From UBA57 sp013378375 (GTDB taxonomy: Archaea > Thermoproteota > Nitrososphaeria > Nitrososphaerales > UBA57), in the NCBI GenBank assembly GCA_013378375.1, contig JACAFT010000019.1, positions 1 through 19,714 of the forward strand: DNA of 19,714 bases. Direction: 5' to 3'. A model generated the notes under the pieces. That model made no database searches and had not been told where the DNA came from. It saw only the letters and a program-made list of their open reading frames with translations. The translations under genes were made by a program, and so were the position numbers. Each line of letters opens with the position of its first letter. Positions within the stretch are counted from its first letter, which is position 1. Below are positions 13,965 through 19,531 of this stretch, piece by piece.

Positions 13965-14660
13965 ATGAATACAAAAAAAATATTGGTATTACAGCATATT
14001 GAGGTAGAAACACCAGGCATTATTCTAGACTTGATGAAAACAAAAAAATTAGAATATGATTGTATTAATATTAACGAAAAGTCAAATGCATACAATCCAA
14101 CAAATTACGACGCGTTGATTATAATGGGAGGTCCAATGAGTGTAAATGATAAAGAAAAATATTCTTTTATTAAAAAAGAAATTGAATTAGTTAAGAACTA
14201 TATAAAAAATAACAAACCCATTCTTGGGATATGTTTGGGAAGTCAAATAATTGCTTCGGCATTAGGAAGTAAAATTTACAAAAATTCAAAAATGGAATTA
14301 GGTTGGCATAATGTAAATCTTTTAGGCTCAGATGATTATTTATTTAAAGGAATAGATGATCAATTTCTTGCATTTCATTGGCATGGTGATGTCTTTTCAC
14401 TTCCAAATAAAAGTAAGAAATTAGCATCAAGTAATTTAACTAAATTACAGGCATTTAATTATAATAATAATTGTTATGGATTATTATTTCATCTTGAAAT
14501 AAATGAACAAATAATTAATAATTTAGTTGATCTATTTGAGAATGATTTAATTCAGGAATCATTAAAAAAAGAAATAGTGTTAAATAATTTAAAAAAGAAC
14601 TTAACAGAAGTCAATAACACAGGCAGAATTATTTTTAATCGCTGGTTATCACTTATTTAA
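13965..14660 (+). CDS. Class I glutamine amidotransferase (GMP synthase-like)
   Basis: The 231-residue protein is a standalone type 1 glutamine amidotransferase. Visible motifs: IIMGGPMSVNDKEKY (oxyanion strand), the nucleophile elbow GICLGSQ with Cys90, ELGWHNVNLL, FHWHGDVFSLP, and GLLFHLEIN with His176 and Glu178 completing the triad. This matches the COG0518-type proteins related to the GuaA amidotransferase domain, many of unknown acceptor. The final 50 residues form a helical tail. No synthase partner is adjacent, so the acceptor of the ammonia is unknown. Its stop overlaps the convergent PPOX-like gene by eight bases. Confidence 0.88.
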   Translation: MNTKKILVLQHIEVETPGIILDLMKTKKLEYDCININEKSNAYNPTNYDALIIMGGPMSVNDKEKYSFIKKEIELVKNYIKNNKPILGICLGSQIIASALGSKIYKNSKMELGWHNVNLLGSDDYLFKGIDDQFLAFHWHGDVFSLPNKSKKLASSNLTKLQAFNYNNNCYGLLFHLEINEQIINNLVDLFENDLIQESLKKEIVLNNLKKNLTEVNNTGRIIFNRWLSLI

Positions 14661-15042
14661 TATCTGTATATTTTAAACGAATTATTGTACTATTTGCATG
14701 ATTTAATTTTCTCATTAAAGTTATTATAAAATAAATTATATGATATTTTGATCTGAATTTTTTATTTATTTCAGTATACTTTTGTTTGTCAAGTTCAAGA
14801 ATTTCTGCTTTTGCACTTACCTTATTTCCAATAACTTTACCTGATGAAGTACAAGATGCTAAAGTAACTTTGTAATTATTCATTATTCTTTTTACTTTAC
14901 CTGATGATGAATATGTTCTAACATATCCGTATTCTTCATCATTAACTACCCACACAGGAGTATGTACTTCAACTCCTGATTTCTTGAAAGTAGTTAAATT
15001 AATCGTATTACTATCGATAATTTTTTTAAATAATTCATTCAT
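14653..15042 (-). CDS. PPOX-class F420- or flavin-dependent oxidoreductase
   Basis: The 129-residue protein has the split-barrel fold start LTTFKKSGVEVHTPVWVV, then GYVRTYSSSGKVKRIMNN and KVTLASCTSSGKVIGNKVSA, which is the pattern of the PPOX class F420-dependent subfamily (sequence T-x-x-x-x-G-x-x-x-x-TPVWfv...T...sGKvkRi). These enzymes bind F420 or FMN between subunits and reduce unknown substrates; F420 is made by Nitrososphaerota. It is cytoplasmic and convergent with the amidotransferase gene (eight-base overlap). Start at 15042 is the only Met before the core. Confidence 0.85.
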   Translation of the reverse strand: MNELFKKIIDSNTINLTTFKKSGVEVHTPVWVVNDEEYGYVRTYSSSGKVKRIMNNYKVTLASCTSSGKVIGNKVSAKAEILELDKQKYTEINKKFRSKYHIIYFIITLMRKLNHANSTIIRLKYTDIK

Positions 15043-15103
15043 ATCAGAAATATATAAAGATTGAATATTTTTAATGAAAAATTATTTGTATATGAAAATG
15101 TTT

Positions 15104-15256
15104 CTAATAATTCGATCTTCTTGGTTTTCTATGTTTTTGAAAACATTCTCTGCAATAAACGGGTCGATCTTCGTCTGGTTTGAATGGAACTTCGCATTCT
15201 TTACCACAATCGGAACAGTTAGTTTTATGCATTTCTCTGTCGTCTTGATATGTCAA
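15104..15256 (-). CDS. 50-residue CxxC...CxxC zinc-binding protein (TTG start)
   Basis: This short minus-strand gene is easily missed because it starts with TTG (15256). Its product has Cys14-x2-Cys17-x3-Cys21 (NCSDCGKECEV) and Cys35-x2-Cys38 (VYCRECFQKHR) with the conserved linker PFKPDEDRPV. This is the widespread CxxC/CxxC domain family (RPVYCxxC-x2-KH) found as tiny proteins in archaea and bacteria; the function is unknown, presumably zinc binding to nucleic acid or protein. An AGGAGTGA Shine-Dalgarno sequence lies about eight bases upstream of the TTG; an in-frame GTG three codons earlier is the only alternative. The 95-codon plus-strand frame over it is antisense noise. Confidence 0.88.
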   Translation of the reverse strand: MTYQDDREMHKTNCSDCGKECEVPFKPDEDRPVYCRECFQKHRKPRRSNY

Positions 15257-15361
15257 TATTATCACTCCTATTTTTCTCTAGAATATTTCACGCTAATAAA
15301 GCTATGTGAAATTAGTCTAAGTTATTGCAAAAAAAATTTAAACATCAAAAATAAGAGTTAA

Positions 15362-15460
15362 ATGATGTTATCTAATCCAATGGTTAAAAAAGGAATAATA
15401 ATAATTACACTAATTCTTTTTGCGGCAATTTCTTTATTTTTTGTTGAAATTTTTATTTAA
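15362..15460 (+). CDS. 32-residue single-helix membrane peptide
   Basis: ATG at 15362 (or 15365) opens a 32-codon frame with a short polar start (MMLSNPMVKK) and one hydrophobic helix GIIIITLILFAAISLFFVEI. Such tail-anchored micro-proteins are common in this lineage, but no homologue can be named and the AT-rich composition can produce hydrophobic frames by chance. It lies downstream of the divergent CxxC gene with its own AT-rich upstream region. Confidence 0.4.
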   Translation: MMLSNPMVKKGIIIITLILFAAISLFFVEIFI

Positions 15461-15490
15461 TATATCTCAATAATCCATCAATATTCTTAA

Positions 15491-15516
15491 TATCGATGTC
15501 GATATCGACGTCGATA
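15491..15516. repeat. Palindromic hexamer repeat (four TCGAYR units)
   Basis: A 26-bp near-perfect palindrome (one mismatch that is a G:U in RNA) centred between 15503 and 15504. It can also be read as four tandem hexamers TCGATG, TCGATA, TCGACG, TCGATA. It lies about 35 bp upstream of the TATA-like element of the first RNA candidate. Confidence 0.6.
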
Positions 15517-15545
15517 TATCTATATTTTTAATAAATTTGCCGGAA

Positions 15546-15556
15546 AATTTTTATAA
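15546..15556 (+). promoter_or_regulatory. TATA-like element ahead of RNA candidate 1
   Basis: ATTTTTATAAC is centred about 26 bp upstream of position 15577, where the base of a closed stem-loop structure begins. No ORF starts downstream at that distance. Confidence 0.4.
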
Positions 15557-15576
15557 CATGAATGTTTCTAGATGAC

Positions 15577-15636
15577 GGGGACAACTATTCTCAGGTAATT
15601 GAGAGTTCGTTAATTCGAATCTTGTTATTTGTCTCC
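15577..15636 (+). ncRNA. Candidate small structured RNA 1
   Basis: About 60 nt that close on themselves: GGGGACAA (15577-15584) pairs with TTGTCTCC (15629-15636, one G:U). Inside are TCTCA/TGAGA (15589-15593 with 15600-15604) and TTCG/CGAA (15606-15609 with 15616-15619). It is richer in G and C than the flanks, and a TATA-like box lies at the right distance. It contains TTCGAAT, the tRNA T-loop consensus, but no proper T stem, so it is not a functional tRNA. No known RNA family is recognised. Confidence 0.4.
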
Positions 15637-15650
15637 CTTTATGCTAATTG

Positions 15651-15664
15651 AGTTTATATATATT
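15651..15664 (+). promoter_or_regulatory. TATA box ahead of RNA candidate 2
   Basis: AGTTTATATATATT has its centre about 20-25 bp upstream of the next foldable segment. There is no start codon of a plausible gene at this distance. Confidence 0.4.
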
Positions 15665-15673
15665 TCCAGTTAT

Positions 15674-15791
15674 GGAATACAAGTACATCTTTTATATTAT
15701 ATAACAACCATCTGAAATATAGTGGATGTCAGCAAACAGGAGATCTAGAAATAGATTTTTAGCTGAGTAAACAGCCTGTATTGTTGTATCC
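15674..15791 (+). ncRNA. Candidate small structured RNA 2
   Basis: About 118 nt with nested pairing. The closing stem is GG(A)ATACAA (15674-15682) with TTGTATCC (15784-15791). Inside are ACATC/GATGT (15685-15689 with 15725-15729), ACAG/CTGT (15736-15739 with 15776-15779), a perfect hairpin ATCTA-GAAA-TAGAT (15743-15756) with a GNRA tetraloop, and GCTG/CAGC (15762-15765 with 15772-15775). A GNRA-capped hairpin inside a multi-branched fold is suggestive of a genuine RNA. No C/D, H/ACA, SRP or RNase P signature was found. Confidence 0.45.
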
Positions 15792-16023
15792 TTTATTATT
15801 GCGTCCTTAATTTATTATAATAATTTTCGACGGGTTTTTCTATTATTTCCACATATAATAATGCAACATATGTTGGAAAATTACTTATTAGTAAAAAACA
15901 CAAGAAAAGAACATATACAATTCCGGACGAAAAAATATTTTGATATATTGATGGCGAATTGATTGAATAATATCAAAATAACAATATGTAAATATAGAAA
16001 AAGTCACCTGGGAAAAGAGTAAA
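15792..16023. other. Intergenic remainder before the envelope island
   Basis: AT-rich DNA with a perfect 12-bp palindrome CAACATATGTTG at 15864-15875 and a 33-codon frame (15861-15962) without ribosome-binding site or recognisable product. I see nothing else here. Confidence 0.4.
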
Positions 16024-16368
16024 ATGAAAAAATCATATTTCTTCATAGGATTTGTATTTCTTTTATCCGGGATTTTACTATATCTATCAGTATTAAATCA
16101 AATTAATGAAATTGATGAATTTATAATAGTAGAAGAAGCCAAAGGCAATATAATTAAACAAACTAATTGTGTATGGCAAATTGGCAATCAATGTGAAGTT
16201 CGAGGAGTAGAATATAGTGGAAAATTAATGAACGTGGTTGAAGAAATGAATGATCGGATGAATAATACAAAATCATTAAGTAGATTATCTTTCTTAATAG
16301 GTTCATCTTTCATACTATATTCAACCTATAAAGAACTATCAAGGGCAAAACAATATCTATTAGACTGA
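16024..16368 (+). CDS. Two-helix membrane protein with extracytoplasmic Cys pair (envelope island 1)
   Basis: The 114-residue product has an N-terminal helix (SYFFIGFVFLLSGILLYLSV, about 4-24), an external loop of about 60 residues with a Cys pair NCVWQIGNQCEV, and a second hydrophobic segment near 89-104 (LSFLIGSSFILYSTY). The short basic ends put both termini in the cytoplasm. No family is recognised. Layout and N-terminal style (MKK plus helix, charged acidic loop, C-terminal helix) recur in the genes at 17665 and 17947. Confidence 0.7.
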   Translation: MKKSYFFIGFVFLLSGILLYLSVLNQINEIDEFIIVEEAKGNIIKQTNCVWQIGNQCEVRGVEYSGKLMNVVEEMNDRMNNTKSLSRLSFLIGSSFILYSTYKELSRAKQYLLD

Positions 16369-16371
16369 TAG

Positions 16372-16405
16372 AAATATTCCGACATATTTTTTTATTAGAA
16401 TATTT
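16372..16405. repeat. AT-rich inverted repeat between two envelope genes
   Basis: AAATATTC (16372-16379) and GAATATTT (16398-16405) form an 8-bp stem with an 18-base T-rich loop. It overlaps the likely promoter (TTTTTTTATTAG) of the 16414 gene and could also mark the end of the preceding transcript. Confidence 0.35.
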
Positions 16406-16413
16406 ACTAAATT

Positions 16414-16965
16414 ATGAGTAATATAATGTCCGAAACCAATTTAGGATTGATGAGATTTGTTCTTGCAATAGGAATAGTATTCATAAGTGGAGGTATAGCA
16501 ATTTTTGGATTGGGAATTGATATTGAAAATGTATTGTTTATTTCTGAACTAGATCTAATCGAACCAAAGACGCAAACAACAATTGAAATCGATCAAATAG
16601 AAATAAAGGAGGACTCGATCAGAGTTGTTGTATTTATTGAAGGGGACTACCATCACTGGAAGGCTAATATCGAGGAAACGAATATAGACAGAGCACAAAT
16701 TAGTAAAGATGGGCCATTTCATACATACTGCAACTACAAAAACAGAGCTGGTGGAGATGAATGCAAGATGTTCAAATATCATCTATTTGAGGATGCGATG
16801 TTGCAAATTGCTTCAGGCAAGTATACAATGTGTGTTGAAGCGGCAGATTCTACTGGAAAACCAGTAAGTGAAGTATTTTGTCAAGAATTCAATACCGAAG
16901 TGGAAGTAAATAAATGCGAAACCCAAATAAATGAAAAAGGTATGATAACCTGCAAAGAAGTATGA
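16414..16965 (+). CDS. Single-anchor extracytoplasmic protein with six Cys (envelope island 2)
   Basis: The 183-residue product has an N-terminal anchor (RFVLAIGIVFISGGIAIFGL, about 14-33) followed by GIDI and an external, strand-rich domain of about 145 residues. Six Cys occur as three spaced pairs (YCNYKNRAGGDEC, MCVEAADSTGKPVSEVFC and a C-terminal CETQINEKGMITC), consistent with three disulfides. The protein ends CKEV. The N-terminal helix and GLGI[DN]I joint are shared with the next gene, and so is the C-terminal Cys-pair tail. No Pfam-type domain is recognised; the fold looks immunoglobulin-like. An internal ATG at 16426 is an alternative start. It is separated from the next gene by 13 bp, so the two are co-transcribed. 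Confidence 0.75.
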   Translation: MSNIMSETNLGLMRFVLAIGIVFISGGIAIFGLGIDIENVLFISELDLIEPKTQTTIEIDQIEIKEDSIRVVVFIEGDYHHWKANIEETNIDRAQISKDGPFHTYCNYKNRAGGDECKMFKYHLFEDAMLQIASGKYTMCVEAADSTGKPVSEVFCQEFNTEVEVNKCETQINEKGMITCKEV

Positions 16966-16978
16966 ATGTGAGTTTTAA

Positions 16979-17518
16979 ATGTCAACAATCAACCCCAAAA
17001 TTATGAAAGCAGTTATTGCAATTGCCATATTCGGAATAGGAAGTTTAGTTCTTGTGTATGGGTTAGGAATTAATATTGGAGGATTTGGAACTGAACAAAT
17101 TAGATCGGATGGTTTAACATGGGACATTAAAAATACTGAAGCAGAAATTGGTTTAGGAAAAGTAGTATTAGATATTGATTATGTAGTAGTAAATCCTAAT
17201 GATGTACCAGTCACTCTTGATAATGCAGAAATTTTCATACAATACAACGGAAGCAAAATAGGAGGAGTAAATGTTACAAAGGAGATTATAGAATCGAACA
17301 GCAACAAAGTTATTTCAGTACAATTATCGATAGATTATTTTGAAGCATTTGGAATGGGTCTACTTGAAATGCAACAAGGCGACGAGTTTCTACACGAAAT
17401 CAGCGCATCGTTAAATTCCGATTTGGGAAGAAGGACACAAGAGATCATACTCATAGGAGACCTGAAGGAATGTCCATTTGTTATTGAATTCCAGAACACT
17501 TTTTGTAAAGAAATTTAA
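16979..17518 (+). CDS. Membrane-anchored LEA14/WHy-domain protein (envelope island 3)
   Basis: The 179-residue protein has an N-terminal anchor (KAVIAIAIFGIGSLVLVYGL, about 10-29) and then GINIGG and an external domain. Residues about 55-125 (VVLDIDYVVVNPNDVPVTLD then NAEIFIQYNGSKIGGV) match the LEA type 2 / WHy fold, where V-x-NPN-x-x-PV is the hallmark. Such domains are linked to desiccation and surface stability and occur in archaeal envelope proteins. The C-terminus carries a Cys pair ECPFVIEFQNTFCKEI with the same CKE[IV] ending as the preceding protein. It probably acts outside the cell membrane with its neighbour. A T7 run at 17529-17535 follows. Confidence 0.82.
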   Translation: MSTINPKIMKAVIAIAIFGIGSLVLVYGLGINIGGFGTEQIRSDGLTWDIKNTEAEIGLGKVVLDIDYVVVNPNDVPVTLDNAEIFIQYNGSKIGGVNVTKEIIESNSNKVISVQLSIDYFEAFGMGLLEMQQGDEFLHEISASLNSDLGRRTQEIILIGDLKECPFVIEFQNTFCKEI

Positions 17519-17528
17519 TTTCATTGTA

Positions 17529-17535
17529 TTTTTTT
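17529..17535 (+). terminator. Poly-T terminator after the LEA14-like gene
   Basis: A run of seven T about 10 bp past the stop codon, followed by further T-rich sequence, is a typical archaeal termination signal. Confidence 0.45.
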
Positions 17536-17560
17536 ATTATTTTTGTATCAGTATAATCAA

Positions 17561-17630
17561 CGGAAAGCCAAGTCACAATTTTCATTCGAGCGTTCTGCTT
17601 GTATGATTTTGTTATACCAGACTTGGCCCG
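17561..17630. ncRNA. Candidate long-hairpin RNA or leader structure
   Basis: Seventy bases fold into one extended hairpin. CGG/CCG (17561-17563 with 17628-17630) and GCCAAGTC/GACTTGGC (17567-17574 with 17620-17627) form the base; ACAA/TTGT continues it; the apex is a ten-position stem TCATTCGAGC / GCTTGTATGA with one mismatch and one G:U around a GTTCT loop. The segment is richer in G and C than its flanks, comes after a poly-T terminator and lies 35 bp ahead of the gene at 17665. It could be a free small RNA on either strand or a 5' leader element. Confidence 0.5.
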
Positions 17631-17664
17631 TAAAACTAAATAATGTGAATTTTATAAATCTCAT

Positions 17665-17907
17665 ATGAAAAGAAAGATTCTGATTCAGTTTTTTATTGGC
17701 ACAATACTTGTAATAGCAGCATTAATTGCATATTCCTATGAAATATCCCCTGGGACAGTAAACAGACGGGATGCAGGAGGAGGTCCATTGGACTTTGAGG
17801 ATTATGAGCTCTACCAGTCGTCCACGATACAGGCAATACTATTCGTCGCAGGAGCTGCATTTCTCCTAAGGGGTGCGATGATGCAAAGAAGTTTGTCAGA
17901 AACGTAG
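17665..17907 (+). CDS. Small two-helix membrane protein (envelope island 4)
   Basis: The 80-residue product has an N-terminal helix (ILIQFFIGTILVIAALIAYS), a Gly/Asp-rich external loop (TVNRRDAGGGPLDFEDYELY) and a second helix IQAILFVAGAAFLLRGAMM. It resembles the genes at 16024 and 17947 in layout but not clearly in sequence. Codon choice is richer in G and C (GAGG, CGG, GTC, CTCCTAAGG) than most of the window. No function is recognised. A TATA-like TTTTATAAAT is close to the ATG. Confidence 0.65.
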   Translation: MKRKILIQFFIGTILVIAALIAYSYEISPGTVNRRDAGGGPLDFEDYELYQSSTIQAILFVAGAAFLLRGAMMQRSLSET

Positions 17908-17946
17908 AAGTTTTTAATGATTTTAATTATACAGGATGTGAATTAA

Positions 17947-18228
17947 TTGAAAAGAAACCTCTTGATCGTCGGATTAATAGTATCGTTATTTGGAATTTTT
18001 GCAGTAGTCAATGCCATTGAGCAGGTCGAGACCGTTGAACGGGAAGTGCTTGAACGACCTGCAGACGTGGAACAAATTGCCGAGAGAAATCTAATAGATG
18101 TAAGGTACTTTGATACAGAGCGTTCCGCTGCGCAATTGACATATTTCTATAGCCTGGGACTTTTTGCAACTGGAATCATTATTTCACTTTATGCTGTTCT
18201 GGAAGATATTAAGAAGAAGCTTAGTTAG
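17947..18228 (+). CDS. Two-helix membrane protein with acidic loop, TTG start (envelope island 5)
   Basis: The 93-residue product starts with TTG (no Met codon is available in the N-terminal part) and has an N-terminal helix LLIVGLIVSLFGIFAVVNAI, an external charged loop of about 40 residues rich in Glu, Arg and Val (EQVETVEREVLERPADVEQI), and a C-terminal helix LTYFYSLGLFATGIIISLYA with a basic cytoplasmic end. A GGATGTGA element lies about ten bases upstream. The loop's use of GAG, CGG and GTC codons stands out from the AT-rich background. It follows the previous gene by 39 bp and likely shares its transcript. Function unknown. Confidence 0.65.
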   Translation: MKRNLLIVGLIVSLFGIFAVVNAIEQVETVEREVLERPADVEQIAERNLIDVRYFDTERSAAQLTYFYSLGLFATGIIISLYAVLEDIKKKLS

Positions 18229-18323
18229 TAAAAACGCAACCAATTTTTATCAATAAATATTTCCAAAAATGAAATCATTACAAAGGTTATAATAACTGTC
18301 ATTAAGCTATTAGAATTATAATA

Positions 18324-18439
18324 ATGGATTTTGAAAAATTATAGCAACAGATTTTGAAAGTAACGTTCACTTTAATGAGGTTGCAGATTACTATGAGCGA
18401 CTAAGAGAGGATGTATATTTAATTGATATAATTGACGTT
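18324..18439 (+). pseudogene. Out-of-frame N-terminal part of the methyltransferase
   Basis: Codons that belong to the methyltransferase continue in frame upstream of the ATG at 18440: from about 18347 they read TDFESNVHFNEVADYYERLR then EDVYLIDIIDV, a normal methyltransferase N-terminus. No ATG, GTG or TTG exists in that frame before a TGA at 18332. In a neighbouring frame ATG at 18324 opens MDFEKL and stops. Joining the two requires one extra A in the A-run 18334-18338, or a -1 slip on it. This suggests a one-base deletion, an assembly error or programmed frameshifting. Confidence 0.55.
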
Positions 18440-19123
18440 ATGAAAAAATATATAACGAAAAATGATCTTTTGATGGACATTGCCTGTGGAACTGGTAGAA
18501 TATCAACCAATGTGCGTAGATCACTTGATCTTAGACTTATACTAGTTGATAAAAATATCCATATGCTTAATGTTGCAATGAAAAAAATCAATATGCGACA
18601 TGAAAGGAATAAATTGATTAATATGGATATTTATGATTTCTTAGAAAATAATGGAAAGAAGGATAACGTAAAAATTAATGACATTAATATATTTACATGT
18701 TTTAATGCAATACATTGGATTGGGTTAGGATTATTTAAGAAACTTGAAGAAAAGATGTCTTCAGGATCTTTATTCATTATACTAACTAGAACAAAGAAGC
18801 AAAATAAGGAATCATTTTTTGGGTTAAATTTTCCAAAGTTTGCCGATAAAGAGACTCGTCTTTTTTCGTTAAATCAATTACTTGATGGATTCAAGGAATG
18901 TAATTTATCCGTAGTAGAAACTAAGTTTTTAAAATATCAAATATTGCAAAAAAAATCCAAATTATTAGAACAGGCAAAGAAAAAATCATATTCAACCTTT
19001 TCACTATATTCAAATGAAGAATACAAAAAAGCAATGAGAATATTTAAGGATAATATCTCCTCCAAACCGGAGATGTTAAATGTGCAATATGAAAATTTGT
19101 TGATTATTGGAAAGAAACAATAG
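18440..19123 (+). CDS. Class I SAM-dependent methyltransferase (N-terminally incomplete in frame)
   Basis: The conventional ORF (227 residues from ATG 18440) contains the SAM-binding motif I LLMDIACGTGRIS (Asp13, GTG at 17-19), a motif II strand LILVDKNIHMLNVAM with the ribose-binding Asp, a motif-III-like MDIYDFL and the NIFTCFNAIHWIGLG strand with an HWI motif seen in UbiE/trans-aconitate-type enzymes. The C-terminal part is Lys-rich. Family members have about 30-40 more residues before motif I; those codons are present upstream but lack a start codon in frame, as described for 18324-18439. The substrate is unknown. The gene has AT-rich, TATA-like GTTATAATAAC at about 18286-18296 upstream. 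It is not obviously coupled to neighbours. Confidence 0.8.
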   Translation: MKKYITKNDLLMDIACGTGRISTNVRRSLDLRLILVDKNIHMLNVAMKKINMRHERNKLINMDIYDFLENNGKKDNVKINDINIFTCFNAIHWIGLGLFKKLEEKMSSGSLFIILTRTKKQNKESFFGLNFPKFADKETRLFSLNQLLDGFKECNLSVVETKFLKYQILQKKSKLLEQAKKKSYSTFSLYSNEEYKKAMRIFKDNISSKPEMLNVQYENLLIIGKKQ

Positions 19124-19160
19124 AATTTAGTAAAAACCGTAAATATCTCGCAAAGTTCCG

Positions 19161-19346
19161 CTAATTTCTTCTTTTCTTTATTTCTCGCCAGGACGTATGT
19201 AAAATCCCAGCAATGACAAATGCAGCGACCCCGAAAAACAAAGAGTCCTCGAAAAGCATATTGTTGACATAGATATTCCAGATAACTGCGCCAATTCCCG
19301 TAATCACTGACACTCCCAAAATGTACTCGTTGCTTCTTAGAGACAT
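19161..19346 (-). CDS. Small two-helix membrane protein
   Basis: From the ATG at 19346 the product has 61 residues with two hydrophobic segments (YILGVSVITGIGAVIWNIYV and FFGVAAFVIAGIL) and a basic tail SWREIKKRRN, placing the C-terminus in the cytoplasm. The frame extends seven codons further (to 19367), but GTTATATAATTG at 19366-19377 on the minus strand sits 25 bp from 19346, which makes 19346 the likely leaderless start. No family is recognised. It is convergent with the methyltransferase gene. Confidence 0.65.
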   Translation of the reverse strand: MSLRSNEYILGVSVITGIGAVIWNIYVNNMLFEDSLFFGVAAFVIAGILHTSWREIKKRRN

Positions 19347-19365
19347 GCTATATCGTATTATTTTC

Positions 19366-19377
19366 AATTATATAACG
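19366..19377 (-). promoter_or_regulatory. TATA box of the 19161-19346 gene
   Basis: On the minus strand GTTATATAATTG is centred 25 bp upstream of the ATG at 19346, overlapping the longer alternative start and so arguing against it. Confidence 0.5.
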
Positions 19378-19497
19378 CTAAGGTCCGAGTAAACTAATTT
19401 AGCCACAGCTTATACGCGGTTATCCTTCGCCAGGGTGGGTGTATTTTGGTGTAAAGTGTCGTTAAGTGCAGTTATCCACAATTATTTTATGTTATTT

Positions 19498-19508
19498 TGT
19501 GTTATAAT
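19498..19508 (+). promoter_or_regulatory. TATA box of the RPA-like gene
   Basis: GTGTTATAATC is centred about 29 bp upstream of the ATG at 19532, consistent with a very short or absent leader. Confidence 0.5.
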
Positions 19509-19531
19509 CAATTTGGGAGACTTGATGGTAG

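Noticed and set aside
15074..15361. 95-codon plus-strand frame
   Set aside because: It lies opposite the CxxC/CxxC gene, is hydrophobic noise and has no family features.
15861..15962. 33-codon frame in the gene-free region
   Set aside because: No Shine-Dalgarno, no convincing promoter and no hydrophobic or motif content that would set it apart from chance.
19472..19480. TTATCCACA, identical to the bacterial DnaA box, with GTTATCC repeated 52 bp away
   Set aside because: Archaea do not use DnaA, there is only one full copy and no origin-type repeat array, so it is probably chance.
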